A stretch of DNA of 64,000 nt from Apostichopus japonicus (taxonomy: Eukaryota; Echinodermata; Holothuroidea; Aspidochirotida; Stichopodidae): contig NC_092568.1 of NCBI RefSeq assembly GCF_037975245.1, forward strand, positions 23,524,501-23,588,500. The letters are read 5' to 3'. The position numbers were made by a program, and so were the translations under genes. The notes beneath the pieces are model-generated. The model saw only the letters and a program-made list of their open reading frames with translations, did not search any database and was not told the DNA's origin. Shown here piece after piece: positions 34,864 through 44,231 of the stretch (position 1 is the first letter of the stretch; the number at the start of each line of letters is the position of its first letter).

Positions 34864-36450
34864 ATGGAGACGCTAATAGACCAGAGTTACCGATCTGTTT
34901 TGTACTTGGGATCGTGGATTGAAACTACTTCCGCGAGTCTCTCGTTCATTCTTACCATTTTGGCTGTGTTTATGATGGTGAAATCGATTATAGGTAGTCG
35001 TCAAAAGAAATCGATTCCACTAGATGCACGAGAAGTACCTGGACCCATTGGTCTTCCGATCATTGGTAATATCCTCCAACTTGGAACTGTGCCTCACGTA
35101 TCGTTCGTAGAGTTGGCTAAGAAGTACGGTGATGTCTTTCGAATTAGGATTGGAAGTCGTTCTGTGATCGTTCTTAATGGAAGACAGGCAATTCATCAAG
35201 CTTTAGTAAGGCAATCTGTTGATTTTGCTGGACGCCCTGGGTTGAATGCTTTCCAAACTTCTGTTGCCCTTAACGGAGGATCAGTTGCATTTACGACTTA
35301 CGACGAAGGGTGGAAGTTGCATCGAAAAATAGCAGATAACGCATTACATCACTTTACCTCAGGTAAACAATCAGTCCTTGTCGAACAACAAGTGACATTC
35401 GAAGCGACTGAGTTCATCAGGTTTGTTATGAATAAAAATAATGCCGTCATCATTGACCCCACTAAACTGCTTAAACTTTCTGTGAGCAACATTATGGCAA
35501 GCTTCTTGTTTCAAGTGCGTCACGAACTTGACCACGAAGAACTGAAGTCAATTGTCAACAACAACGACCTATTCGTAGATGCCTTTTCAGGAAATAACAT
35601 GATTGACTTCATGCCTTGGCTAGGAGTGATATTTCCTGGTAAAATGAAATCGTTTACAGAATTGGCGACGAAATTCAGAAACATACATAAAGTTTACATC
35701 AAAAATCATCTCGATAATTACGAACACGGGTTAGACAGCGACATAATGTACTACCTCATGACACTGTCGGAGGGAATTGATCCGAAGCAAAGACAAGAAC
35801 TTAAATTAACGGACGAACGAATACGGTCAGTGGTCTACGACTTTTTCGGGGCAGGATTTGAGACTGTAGCCTCTACTTTGATGTGGGCATTTCTCTATGC
35901 TATTTATTTCCCAGATTTACAAAAACGGATGCAAGAAGAGATGGACGATGTGATAGGTCGTGACCGTCTGCCGTCCCTGGCAGACCGAGGTAGACTTCCC
36001 CTGACTGAAGCCTTTCTCGCAGAGGTTTCCCGCCATTCCTCTGTTGTGTCAACTACACTACCACACAGCACAATACGAGATACAATACTGGAAGGCGGGT
36101 ATAATTTATACATTCCTAAGGATACAGTTGTTTTTGTGAATCTGTATTCAATTCACTGTGATCCCGAAGAATGGAGCGAACCTGGTAGGTTTGATCCGAA
36201 GAGATTCCTCTCACAAGATGGCAAAAAACTCGACAACGATAAAGTAGATTCGTTGATGCGATTTGGTGTTGGTCGAAGACGATGTATCGGGTCCGAGGTT
36301 GCACAAATGGAGCTATTCCTGTACTTTTCTGTAATTCTCCATCAGTGCTCCCTGAGAAGTACCGAGGGCCAAAAACTTACTCTGAAAGGAGAAGGTTCCT
36401 TGCTGGTGGTAAGGCCACCTAAGTATGATATGGAGATGGTGCTTCGATAG
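34864..36450 (+). CDS. CYP1-like cytochrome P450, copy 2
   Basis: 528 residues, one exon, same motifs and positions as copy 1: hinge VPGPIGLPIIGN, WKLHR, FGAGFETV, EVSR, FGVGRRRCIG. It is the most divergent of the three. Differences cluster in the membrane anchor/linker (SRQKKS at 45-50 in place of SNKRKP), around residues 191-201, and in the F-G region (about 235-296: NNNDLFVDAFSGNN, RNIHKVYIKNHLDNYEHG), which in the P450 fold borders the substrate entrance. From residue ~300 to the end it is nearly identical to the other copies, even at silent sites. AATAAA at 36918-36923. Function as for copy 1; possibly altered substrate access (inference). Confidence 0.95.
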   Translation: METLIDQSYRSVLYLGSWIETTSASLSFILTILAVFMMVKSIIGSRQKKSIPLDAREVPGPIGLPIIGNILQLGTVPHVSFVELAKKYGDVFRIRIGSRSVIVLNGRQAIHQALVRQSVDFAGRPGLNAFQTSVALNGGSVAFTTYDEGWKLHRKIADNALHHFTSGKQSVLVEQQVTFEATEFIRFVMNKNNAVIIDPTKLLKLSVSNIMASFLFQVRHELDHEELKSIVNNNDLFVDAFSGNNMIDFMPWLGVIFPGKMKSFTELATKFRNIHKVYIKNHLDNYEHGLDSDIMYYLMTLSEGIDPKQRQELKLTDERIRSVVYDFFGAGFETVASTLMWAFLYAIYFPDLQKRMQEEMDDVIGRDRLPSLADRGRLPLTEAFLAEVSRHSSVVSTTLPHSTIRDTILEGGYNLYIPKDTVVFVNLYSIHCDPEEWSEPGRFDPKRFLSQDGKKLDNDKVDSLMRFGVGRRRCIGSEVAQMELFLYFSVILHQCSLRSTEGQKLTLKGEGSLLVVRPPKYDMEMVLR

Positions 36451-38087
36451 AAAATCTAATCTTTGTAATGAAAAATGTTTTAGTGCAAACGAAAAACAAA
36501 TCTGTAACATCTAGTAACAGGAATTTAAGGGTATTACTTGCGCCCTAAACTAAAGCCTTTTTGGTAACAAATTTCAACAGTTAGTTTACTCGGGGGCTTA
36601 AATCTTTCCAATTAACTTTAGTGTGTATTTAACTACTCAACCAATGTGATGAAAAAGACAGATTTACCGGTTTTAAATTGCTTATATAGAAGCTTGAACA
36701 TATATGTGGCATGGCAGAGAGTCATTGGAAGCATTCTGTTTCAAGCCTGGTCTTAGCTAGTCTCCTTTTGATCGTTTCGATGGTTACAAACGAGGCCAAT
36801 ACATACTTTTGAATTTTTTCATTACTTCAACACCAATTCTGGATTGAAAAGAAGACATATATATAATCTTGATTATTATTAACACAACAAAATGTCACAA
36901 TGCTAAAAGACACAAGAAATAAAGACAATAAAAAGGAAAAACCTTTTCCTATTAGGGAAGGGAGGAAAGGGGGGGAGAAACCCCATCTTTGAAATCCTTC
37001 TGAACGTGTTCATGTAAGAGGTTGTAACATCATATGTTATGGTACATCATCAATGATCGTCGTAACTTGTTAAGTTAGTGAAATAAATTCTCTCTCGAGG
37101 CTCCACATGACTTCACCAAGGTATTTTATCAGAAAGTACATGTGGTAAATATGTTGGTCATTGATTTGTGGACAATTTGCTTGTAATTTTCGATTATTCT
37201 GATATAATAGACCGACAGTCAGTTTGCAGTTCGGTTCCAAATAGGCCTATACATGAAGGACATCTCTTTACATCATCTCTTTTAAACTACCCTGCTCGTT
37301 ATATTAAAGTATACAGTACAATGTCAATTGTTTCCTATACTTCACATAGAACAGGAGCAGAGTTAATGCCTTTAATAATATAGAATTCCAAACAATGGAT
37401 TTATTCCATAAATGCAAGGGAGTGTATTGTTTGACAAACTAAACCGTGGAAGGCACATTGTTGACTCATAGTGACAAGTCTTATAGCTACTTGATGTCTT
37501 TGTATACATTTATCTTATCTGTAGTTTTATTGTTAAATGACATGTTCCTGAATTATTTTTTGTCTGTAAAGATTCATTAGAATATAATTAGTATTAACAG
37601 AAGCTGTTGTTTCTTAATATAGTTTATCATGTGCAACATTCTAATAGCAGGGAGGTATGTAAGCCTTCCAGTATCTGCAAAATTGTTTGAACAGTTTTTG
37701 CTTTCTGGTTTCAACTTCATCTTTCTTTCTTTTTCTTGCTTTTTATGTTACTAGTCTTGATTTTCTGATATTCGTTTTGGTATATAATTTTCCAAGATGT
37801 AGTTCCATGCATTCGCTACGGTTGAGATTACGAAAATGAGTAGCCTACATTTCGAGTAAATTTCAAATAAATGGAAATGCTCATAGACAAGATTATTCTT
37901 GTGTTGCTTTTTTTTTGACTATTATTATTAATTCTCATATTTCCATCTCCCTGGCAATGATTCCCTTTACAAACTGCCTTAAGTTGAGCACACATTCATC
38001 TTTCTAATCGGTGATTTCCGGCTATATCCAGATCCGTTCTCCAACTGATAAACCAACACGATACACAATGTCAATTACAAACTAAGC
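36451..38087. repeat. 3' flank block C, unit 2
   Basis: Collinear with 32749-34434 and 45825-47540. Confidence 0.85.
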
Positions 38088-38312
38088 AAGGGGGTTGGGG
38101 GAGGGGGCATGCTATATAAAATTGATGATAATACTGACTCGATGACTGTTGAACTTTGTTCCAACATGAACCGACCCACCCACGATTTTGTTTTGTTTGA
38201 GAAATTAACTTAATTAGCCAAAACCTCAGCCAATATACGCCATTTTATACTTATCATGACAAAAAATCAGACAAATAAGATAGCGAAATGCTCATTTTGG
38301 AAGACGAAAGTG
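38088..38312. repeat. block D, unit 2
   Basis: Collinear with 47541-47766 (ATGCTATATAAAATTGATGATAATACTG and onward). Absent from unit 1. Confidence 0.8.
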
Positions 38313-39064
38313 AAAATCAATTCTAAAACTTCCGCTAAGAAATTCACCCTCTAAGTTAGCCTCATGATAAAGATGATAAGTTGCTCAGATATGTGTTCCG
38401 TTCTTACCGTTTTGTTGTTTTTCCTGCTGTTGTTCACAGATTTATCAAAGCAAGAGCGGGGTGAGGGGGGAGGGGGGGGGGGTAATGCAGACCAAGGCAT
38501 TATTGATGTCATGTGTCGCTCACAACCTTTAAAAGCGATGGAATGTACAAGTTATGAATATGCACTGACATACACAAAGATAAAAACATACAAACGCTAT
38601 GCGAAGGATCGGGCGACTCTGCATTTGTATTCACAATCAGACCGAAGCATAGAGAGCTAGCCTAGTGTAATTTTCTTCCCGAAATGCGACTTAGTATCAG
38701 TCATACATGCGCAGTTGCGCTTTTTCATGTGCAAATCGTATGATTGACAGGTCTTTTCATTGTCTCTTGAAATATGACTACTATTCCAAACGAAAGTTTG
38801 AAAGCTTTTAGTCTCGAATGATTTTGATTGATGAAAACCTTCAATAAGGACACGATATAAATAATATTTGGCTACTTTGGATTGACTTGCTTAGCTGACA
38901 ACCGCTTAAGCTGGCCTTTGAGATTAGTGTTGGTTGAATGGTTTTATATTATTAGGGGTCGCCATATTAAAGAGAATTAATGAAATGGTGCAAAAATTGG
39001 GAAAGTTAAGAAAAACCTCGGGCCCAAGTTGAATTATAACGCACGGCAACTGTTTACAGGTGAT
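38313..39064. other. segment present in unit 2, absent from unit 3
   Basis: About 750 bp between blocks D and E. In unit 3 the flanks join directly at GACGAAAGT|AAAGAGGCTTC (about 47766). No coding region recognised; the frame at 38364-38660 has a hydrophobic start, then a G-run-encoded Gly stretch, and no homology I recognise. Confidence 0.65.
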
Positions 39065-40524
39065 TAAAGAGGCTTCTTTAAAAACGAATATACTTAAATT
39101 GAGTCCTCATAGCTTAAAAACTAAACATGGTCATGACTCGGAAATTGAAGGTGCCATGACCAATATGTCAGCTATCCTGTGAGGGGTAGGGTTGACCTAG
39201 TGAGAACGTCTATAAGTACCTTGCGACCGCATACTTAATGATTTAGTGTGTCAATGGGGCATTTTGATGGTGTCTGCTACCACGCCTTTCTTTCAATGGG
39301 TCCAGACAATATGGAACGCGAAAAGGACCACAACATATGATGATGTTAATGATCATCTAATTTTATACGATCATGTACTGAAAACTTACGATCATGTACT
39401 AGAAATACACGATCATGTACTAAAAATTTACAATCATGTACCAAACATATACGATCTTGTACTTAAAGTATACGATCATGCTCTAAACATATACGATCAT
39501 GTACTACAAACGTACGATGTACATCGAAACAAATACGATCAAGTACTAATAATGTTATGTTAAAAAAAATGTGGCGTCTGCATAGGCGTATGTATATTCA
39601 TATGTGGCGTATGCATACGAGTATGAATATTCAGTGTAAACTCATTAAGAACCATTAGGGGCGGGGCTTCGGTATCAACTTTGATATTCCTAGGGACACT
39701 TTTATATGGATATCCATACGCGTATTCAAACGACAATAATGGATATTCATACGCCCCTTTTTATAACTTGCGCTTTTTCATCATCATCACAAGTTTTCAG
39801 TATATGATCGTATATGTTTTGATGTACATCTTATGTTTTTAGTACATCAACGCATGTTATGATATACATCTTAGTTTTTTAGTACATCATCGTATATGTT
39901 TAGTACATGATCGTAAGTTTTTTAGTACATGAACGTATAAAATTAGATCATCATTAACATCATCATATGTTGTGGTCCTTTCGCGTTCCATAAGAAAATA
40001 CCAATACAATAAGCACGGCAATGCGTCCCACCACAGTTTCAAGGGCAGATTAGGTTTGTTGTTTCTCCGTCTGGAACCAGGCCGGAGGAAAACGGGCAAT
40101 CAGAGGTCTACTGCCGTTGGACACAGGGTCGATTAGGAGGCCAGGGAAAATATGAGATAAAGAACGTATTGTCATTTTGAAATTTATGAACGTATGTCTG
40201 TATATCTAAAGCTCTTGGGGGTGCAGACGAAATGTCACAGTATACGATTACTGACAGAAATGTAACTTTGACGACAAACTGCAAATTTCCAAATTTCAGA
40301 AGGAAAAACCTTTCCCGTATACCACATTGGCTTGTAGTATTACCTTGAGTTATTTCATTGGTGTACACATTGTACCTCCTGTCATATAAATCCTTTTTAC
40401 CTTCTTGGAGGAAAAATGTCAAACAAAAACCAATAATTGACAAAAAGAAAAAAAAAATTATTTACAGTTGGACACCCTTACAGTGATTAATTATTATTAT
40501 GCTTTCTTTTGTGAAGAGGTGGGA
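39065..40524. repeat. block E, unit 2
   Basis: Collinear with 47767-48552 except for the inserted palindromic element at 39310-39992. Confidence 0.85.
39310..39992. mobile_element. long-TIR palindromic element with 21-bp repeats
   Basis: Ends TATGGAACGCGAAA... and ...TTTCGCGTTCCATA are inverse repeats that continue for about 55 bp with few mismatches. Next to each lie arrays of a 21-bp unit built on TACGATCATGTACTA (about nine units at left to 39545, inverted diverged units at right 39800-39940). The paralogous locus near 48005-48020 lacks the whole element, giving a natural empty site. No transposase; the 7-residue periodic frame (YDHVLKT...) is a by-product. The target duplication is not clear. 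Confidence 0.8.
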
Positions 40525-41803
40525 AATTTCTTCCTCTATTAAATACAGTCCAGGTTAGTCCAACCCAGTCCTTTCTAAGTGCGGATACTTAAACCCATTA
40601 GCTGTTCGTATAAAATCTCGCCCCCAGAAATGAATAATATTTGAAAGTTGCTGTTGACGGTTCGTGTTATGATTCAAATTCCTTGGGTCCGAACCCCTCC
40701 AGTTGTTCATGTAAAGCCTGGACTTCAAGTACGTATGCTACTTTGCTATTCAATATCGTCCGAATAAATGTGCAAGTGTCACAAGATGCATGAGAGGCGT
40801 TCAAGTTTTACGATGACAATTTGAAGAGTCAAATAAAGTGCTGTCACAAAGCAAATGGTGCTGTTGATATAGAAAATCTGAATGTGTTTACAAATTTAGT
40901 ACATATATCAATAATTTAAATTCAGACAATAAATCTGAGGGAGGATAGAATGATTATCATCAAAATGAAAGCAGATTGTATAGGAATTGAAGGTACATCT
41001 TGAACACATCTTCGAATTTTATGCATTACTTTTGACAGACTGACAGCGTGAAGTGACTAAAATGACGAAATTACAAGGATAGATCGAACAGAAAAATCAA
41101 TATTTTTAACATTTCTCTTTTGATGAAAGAGCCAATTTGAATAGAGATATGAGAGATGAATCTTTGATGGTATTTAAAACTCGAATTAGAACTAAAAAAC
41201 AACAACACGGCTGTTGGTTTAGAACTCAGTCAATAAAAAAAATTACCTACTTTATTGTGACGGGGGCTCTATAGGTAACTGGCTACAATACTTTCGAAGA
41301 ATAAATTTTCAATAGACATGTTTTCGAATATTAAATTATACAGCATGGCTCGAATACATCATTATTCTACCGCAAATAATGTTCTATATGACAAACACAC
41401 CCAGTTTGGGTCACCTTTGTTACTCTTTATCATGAATTTTCAGTTCAAGGAATCCACTCTTGGGTGGGGAAGGGGCCATCGCTTGTCTGTAAGCCCTCTA
41501 TCTCAGGTTCATCAAACCTTTGCGATTCTATTTGTTTGTACCCCTTTGCGTACATCTGTATCGCTATGTTTGTTTATTTGCTTCTTCTTTTTTTCTCAGT
41601 TCGTCAATCTTCATGGGGAATTTCAGTTTTATCACAGCTCTTTCTGTAGAACTGGTAAACCGTGAGCGTGCAGTACATGCGTTAAGAAATTCCCCATATA
41701 AACGTGCTTATATACACGTGGAAAAGATATATTCCTTACAAATGATCACTGGTGGGTAAACCCATTAAGTGGCAGAGTGATACAGGAACCAGCATAAGAA
41801 CTG
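40522..41803. repeat. segmental duplication block A, unit 3
   Basis: Collinear with 28375-29655. Confidence 0.9.
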
Positions 41804-42503
41804 ATTGCATATACTTGATCACAATAATATGGTACGGAAGCGCATATATAGCTTCTTTAAAAACTGTTTGTCTTTCGGTCTTAGGAGCGTACATGCCATA
41901 ATCTGGCATGCGGATTGATTTATCTGTACGCCTCCCATGAAAAAAATCAAGAAATCTGGCAATTCGGGTGTACACACATAAAACGAGAACTATGATTTAA
42001 CCGTAATCTAAAGTCCAATTTATGTTTCGATCTTAGCTTTCAATGCTGAAAGTGAAGACAACATAATGATATTCTAATTAAATTATACCAGATACTATTA
42101 ATCACGCTCTCGATTAATTAAACACACTGGCCACCAAACTCAACGATCACTTGTGGATTTAATTAGTTTGCTTAGTGTTCGATTATAACGGATGTATAAC
42201 CACGTGTGTAGGCGTAACCAGCTCTTTGAAACATCACGTGGATGTGGCAAAGTAGAACCAGTGGTCCTAAACGTTTTATTAAATCGTCAAAGCTAATAAT
42301 TTTCCATTCGGCATCCCATACAAATTGCTCTTTAAAGGCAACACAAACCCAACTATTATCATCACGTAGACCAATGATGATGGTTGGGTTTGTGTGACCA
42401 ACTTCCCAAAAAAGCTAAGTAAAACCTTATTTTGGAGATATTATAGATATCTATACCTTGGATATATATGGAAAAATATATATGGATAAATATATATATA
42501 TAA
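41804..42503. other. unit-3-specific insertion, left part
   Basis: No counterpart in unit 1. It holds no gene that I recognise and a hairpin at 42341-42397 (ACACAAACCCAAC with its exact inverse). Confidence 0.5.
42341..42397. repeat. 13-bp perfect-arm hairpin
   Basis: ACACAAACCCAAC and GTTGGGTTTGTGT flank a 31-bp loop that itself begins and ends with near-complementary ATCATC/GATGATG words. Function unknown; possibly a tiny MITE. Confidence 0.55.
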
Positions 42504-42576
42504 GAATTGAATGTGTAGCAAGTGGTATGACAGATATATAGTAATTCAATAAAGAATAACACACCAGAAAATTCCA

Positions 42577-42618
42577 CTTCACGACCGGTTTCGTCCTTTT
42601 GGGACTCATCAGGCGAAG
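42577..42618 (-). ncRNA. hammerhead ribozyme motif, copy A
   Basis: Minus strand, 5' to 3': stem I CUUCGC (42613-42618), core CUGAUGA (42606-42612), stem II GUCC-CAAAA-GGAC (42593-42605), core GAAA (42589-42592), palindromic stem III half ACCGGU (42584-42589, sharing the last A), C17 (42583), stem I partner GUGAAG (42577-42582). All invariant hammerhead core bases are present. Stem III cannot form within one copy, because ACCGGU is self-complementary without a loop. It would form between two copies (dimeric hammerhead), and cleavage is predicted after GGUC. Confidence 0.88.
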
Positions 42619-42621
42619 GTA

Positions 42622-42674
42622 GGAACGAACCCCGGATCTTCGTGTCACGAACCGAAGTCCGTACCACTCGACCA
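42622..42674 (-). promoter_or_regulatory. internal Pol III promoter, copy A
   Basis: Perfect A box TGGTCGAGTGG (42664-42674). The B box, GGTTCGTTCC (42622-42631), has lost one base relative to copy B. Confidence 0.7.
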
Positions 42675-42899
42675 CAGTGATTCTACTGGTGTGTTAAAGC
42701 GTATAAATTGGCTTTGAATAACTGTCATTAAGGGCGTATGATTGTACAGAGTGCACCCCTGGCGCTTTAAATCTGACAATTTTACACAGAATAACCACTC
42801 TTTAGGCAAGCCAAGCCGTAAAAAGGAATTGAATGTGTAGCAAGTGGTATGACAGATTTATAGTAATTCAATAAAAAATAACACACCAGAAAAATTCCA

Positions 42900-42940
42900 C
42901 TTTACGACCGGTTTCGTCCTTTGGGACTCATCAGGCAAAG
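42900..42940 (-). ncRNA. hammerhead ribozyme motif, copy B
   Basis: Same layout: stem I CUUUGC (42935-42940), CUGAUGA (42928-42934), stem II GUCC-CAAA-GGAC (42916-42927), GAAA (42912-42915), ACCGGU (42907-42912), C17 (42906), stem I partner GUAAAG (42900-42905). Relative to copy A, stem I has a C-to-U change on one strand and the matching G-to-A change on the other, so pairing is kept. A T5 run (42890-42894, minus strand) follows and could stop Pol III. Confidence 0.9.
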
Positions 42941-42943
42941 TTA

Positions 42944-42997
42944 GGAATTGAACCCCGGATCTTCGTGTCACGAACCGAAGCCCGTACCACTCGACCA
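42944..42997 (-). promoter_or_regulatory. internal Pol III promoter, copy B
   Basis: Perfect A box TGGTCGAGTGG (42987-42997) and consensus B box GGTTCAATTCC (42944-42954). A transcript starting just upstream and ending at the T5 run would be about 110-120 nt: a tRNA-like head plus the hammerhead. Confidence 0.75.
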
Positions 42998-43135
42998 CAG
43001 TGATTCTACTGGTGTGTTAAAGTTTATAAATTGGCTTTGAATAACTGTCATTAAGGGCGTATTACCCAAGTGTTATGATTGTACAGAGTGCACCCCTGGC
43101 GATTTAAATCTGACAATTTTACACAGAAAAACCAA

Positions 43136-43200
43136 GTCCCAAAAGGACGAAACCGGTCGTGAAGTGGAATTTTTCTGGTGTATTATTCTTTATTGAATTA
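43136..43200 (+). mobile_element. inverted, truncated hammerhead-element copy C
   Basis: Plus-strand sequence GTCCCAAAAGGACGAAACCGG and onward equals the 3' half of the element: stem II, GAAA, ACCGGTC, GTGAAG, T5 run, CTGGTGTATTATT. The CTGATGA core and the tRNA-like part are missing; the preceding bases are ACCAA. It faces the dimer and forms its right border, followed by a short (AT)n run. It cannot self-cleave alone. Confidence 0.8.
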
Positions 43201-43260
43201 CTATATATATATATATGTAAATTTATATATATGCACAAAATGTAAATGTATATGTTTGTA

Positions 43261-44231
43261 TTTAATTAAGACTTATAAAATAATTAACTAAATAATTAAT
43301 TAACTTCTGGTACCTCTGTTTCTATCTAACATAATTTATATATTCTACTATACGTTTTATTTATCTTTCTACTATGATCTGTGTTGATGAATTACTTTAT
43401 GTGTAATAGGACCCATGGAAGATGGATATAAACTTGATACTACGAAGACCAGTGTCCTTTGCTTTAACGTGCATACCATGTATCCTGCACACACGGTGAC
43501 GAAGCACTCCCCGTACAAATTTGTGTCTACGCTCTGGTGACATCGGACACTAACGATTTAAATTGCGTAATTGACCCTTGGAGGTTCATCATGTCAGTGT
43601 TATACCGACTGGGCATAACTCCGCGTATTGTTCATCTTATTCTACAGCTCGTTAAACACTGATAAAGCTATTTCATCTGATATTATCGCTTTGCGAAAGT
43701 CATGGTTCACGTTTTTCTAACCCTTCAGCTAAGTGTACCAAAGTTACAAACTGGGACAACTATACTCACCCTTAACAGATCTTCTCCGAAAACGTTTCTA
43801 TGGAATGGAAAGCAAACTTCACCAGGACCTATTTAGTTCAACAAGAACTTCCACATGGAATGATCTCTCGTCTACCAATTTATATTTACCACATCAAAAC
43901 AAGTCGCTAATTGCCTATGACAAGTTTCATGTAATCTGCTCCCGTTTTTTGTTTTGTGTTTGTATATGAGAGTCCTTCATGATGTTATAAGCTAAGGTCA
44001 TGACACAAGCGTACGTGTTACGATGCAAGATTACCTCAGTTGTATAAGACTCGCAAAGGATTGAACCTTAGCCTACATAGAACTAGCAAATAGCCTTCTT
44101 TGTCAAGTAATCCTCAAAGGTACGTCACGTTGCACAGAGGAATTCGCGATACAGAGACAGTTAAACTGACTTCAAGCTGAACAGACTTAACTGACTTCAA
44201 GCTGAATATTGTGGCGACATCATTCAAGAAA
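43261..44231 (+). promoter_or_regulatory. duplicated 5' flank (block B) of CYP copy 3
   Basis: Homologous to 29840-31161 with an internal deletion of about 350 bp. It keeps the doubled CTGACTTCAAGCTGAA word just before the start codon, as in copy 1. Confidence 0.6.

Larger units (their letters stand above)
42504..43135 (-). mobile_element. tandem dimer of a tRNA-like/hammerhead ribozyme retroelement (retrozyme-like)
   Basis: Two head-to-tail copies with a 322-bp period (GAATTGAATGTGTAGC begins copy A at 42504 and copy B at 42826). Read on the minus strand each has a Pol III A box, a B box, and then a hammerhead motif. The distance between the two predicted cleavage points is 323 nt. Tandem copies with hammerhead motifs one unit apart are the defining layout of retrozymes, non-autonomous elements that replicate through self-cleaved circular RNA. 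No protein is encoded. A tRNA-like promoter inside such an element resembles the SINE-like hammerhead elements of schistosomes. Confidence 0.85.

Noticed and set aside
39246-39563. Protein of 7-residue repeats (YDHVLKT-like)
   Set aside because: By-product of 21-bp DNA repeats in a palindromic transposon arm; the empty paralogue lacks it.
44211-44231. Seven-codon N-terminal extension of CYP copy 3
   Set aside because: Starts at GTG; the ATG at 44232 aligns with the start of both other copies.
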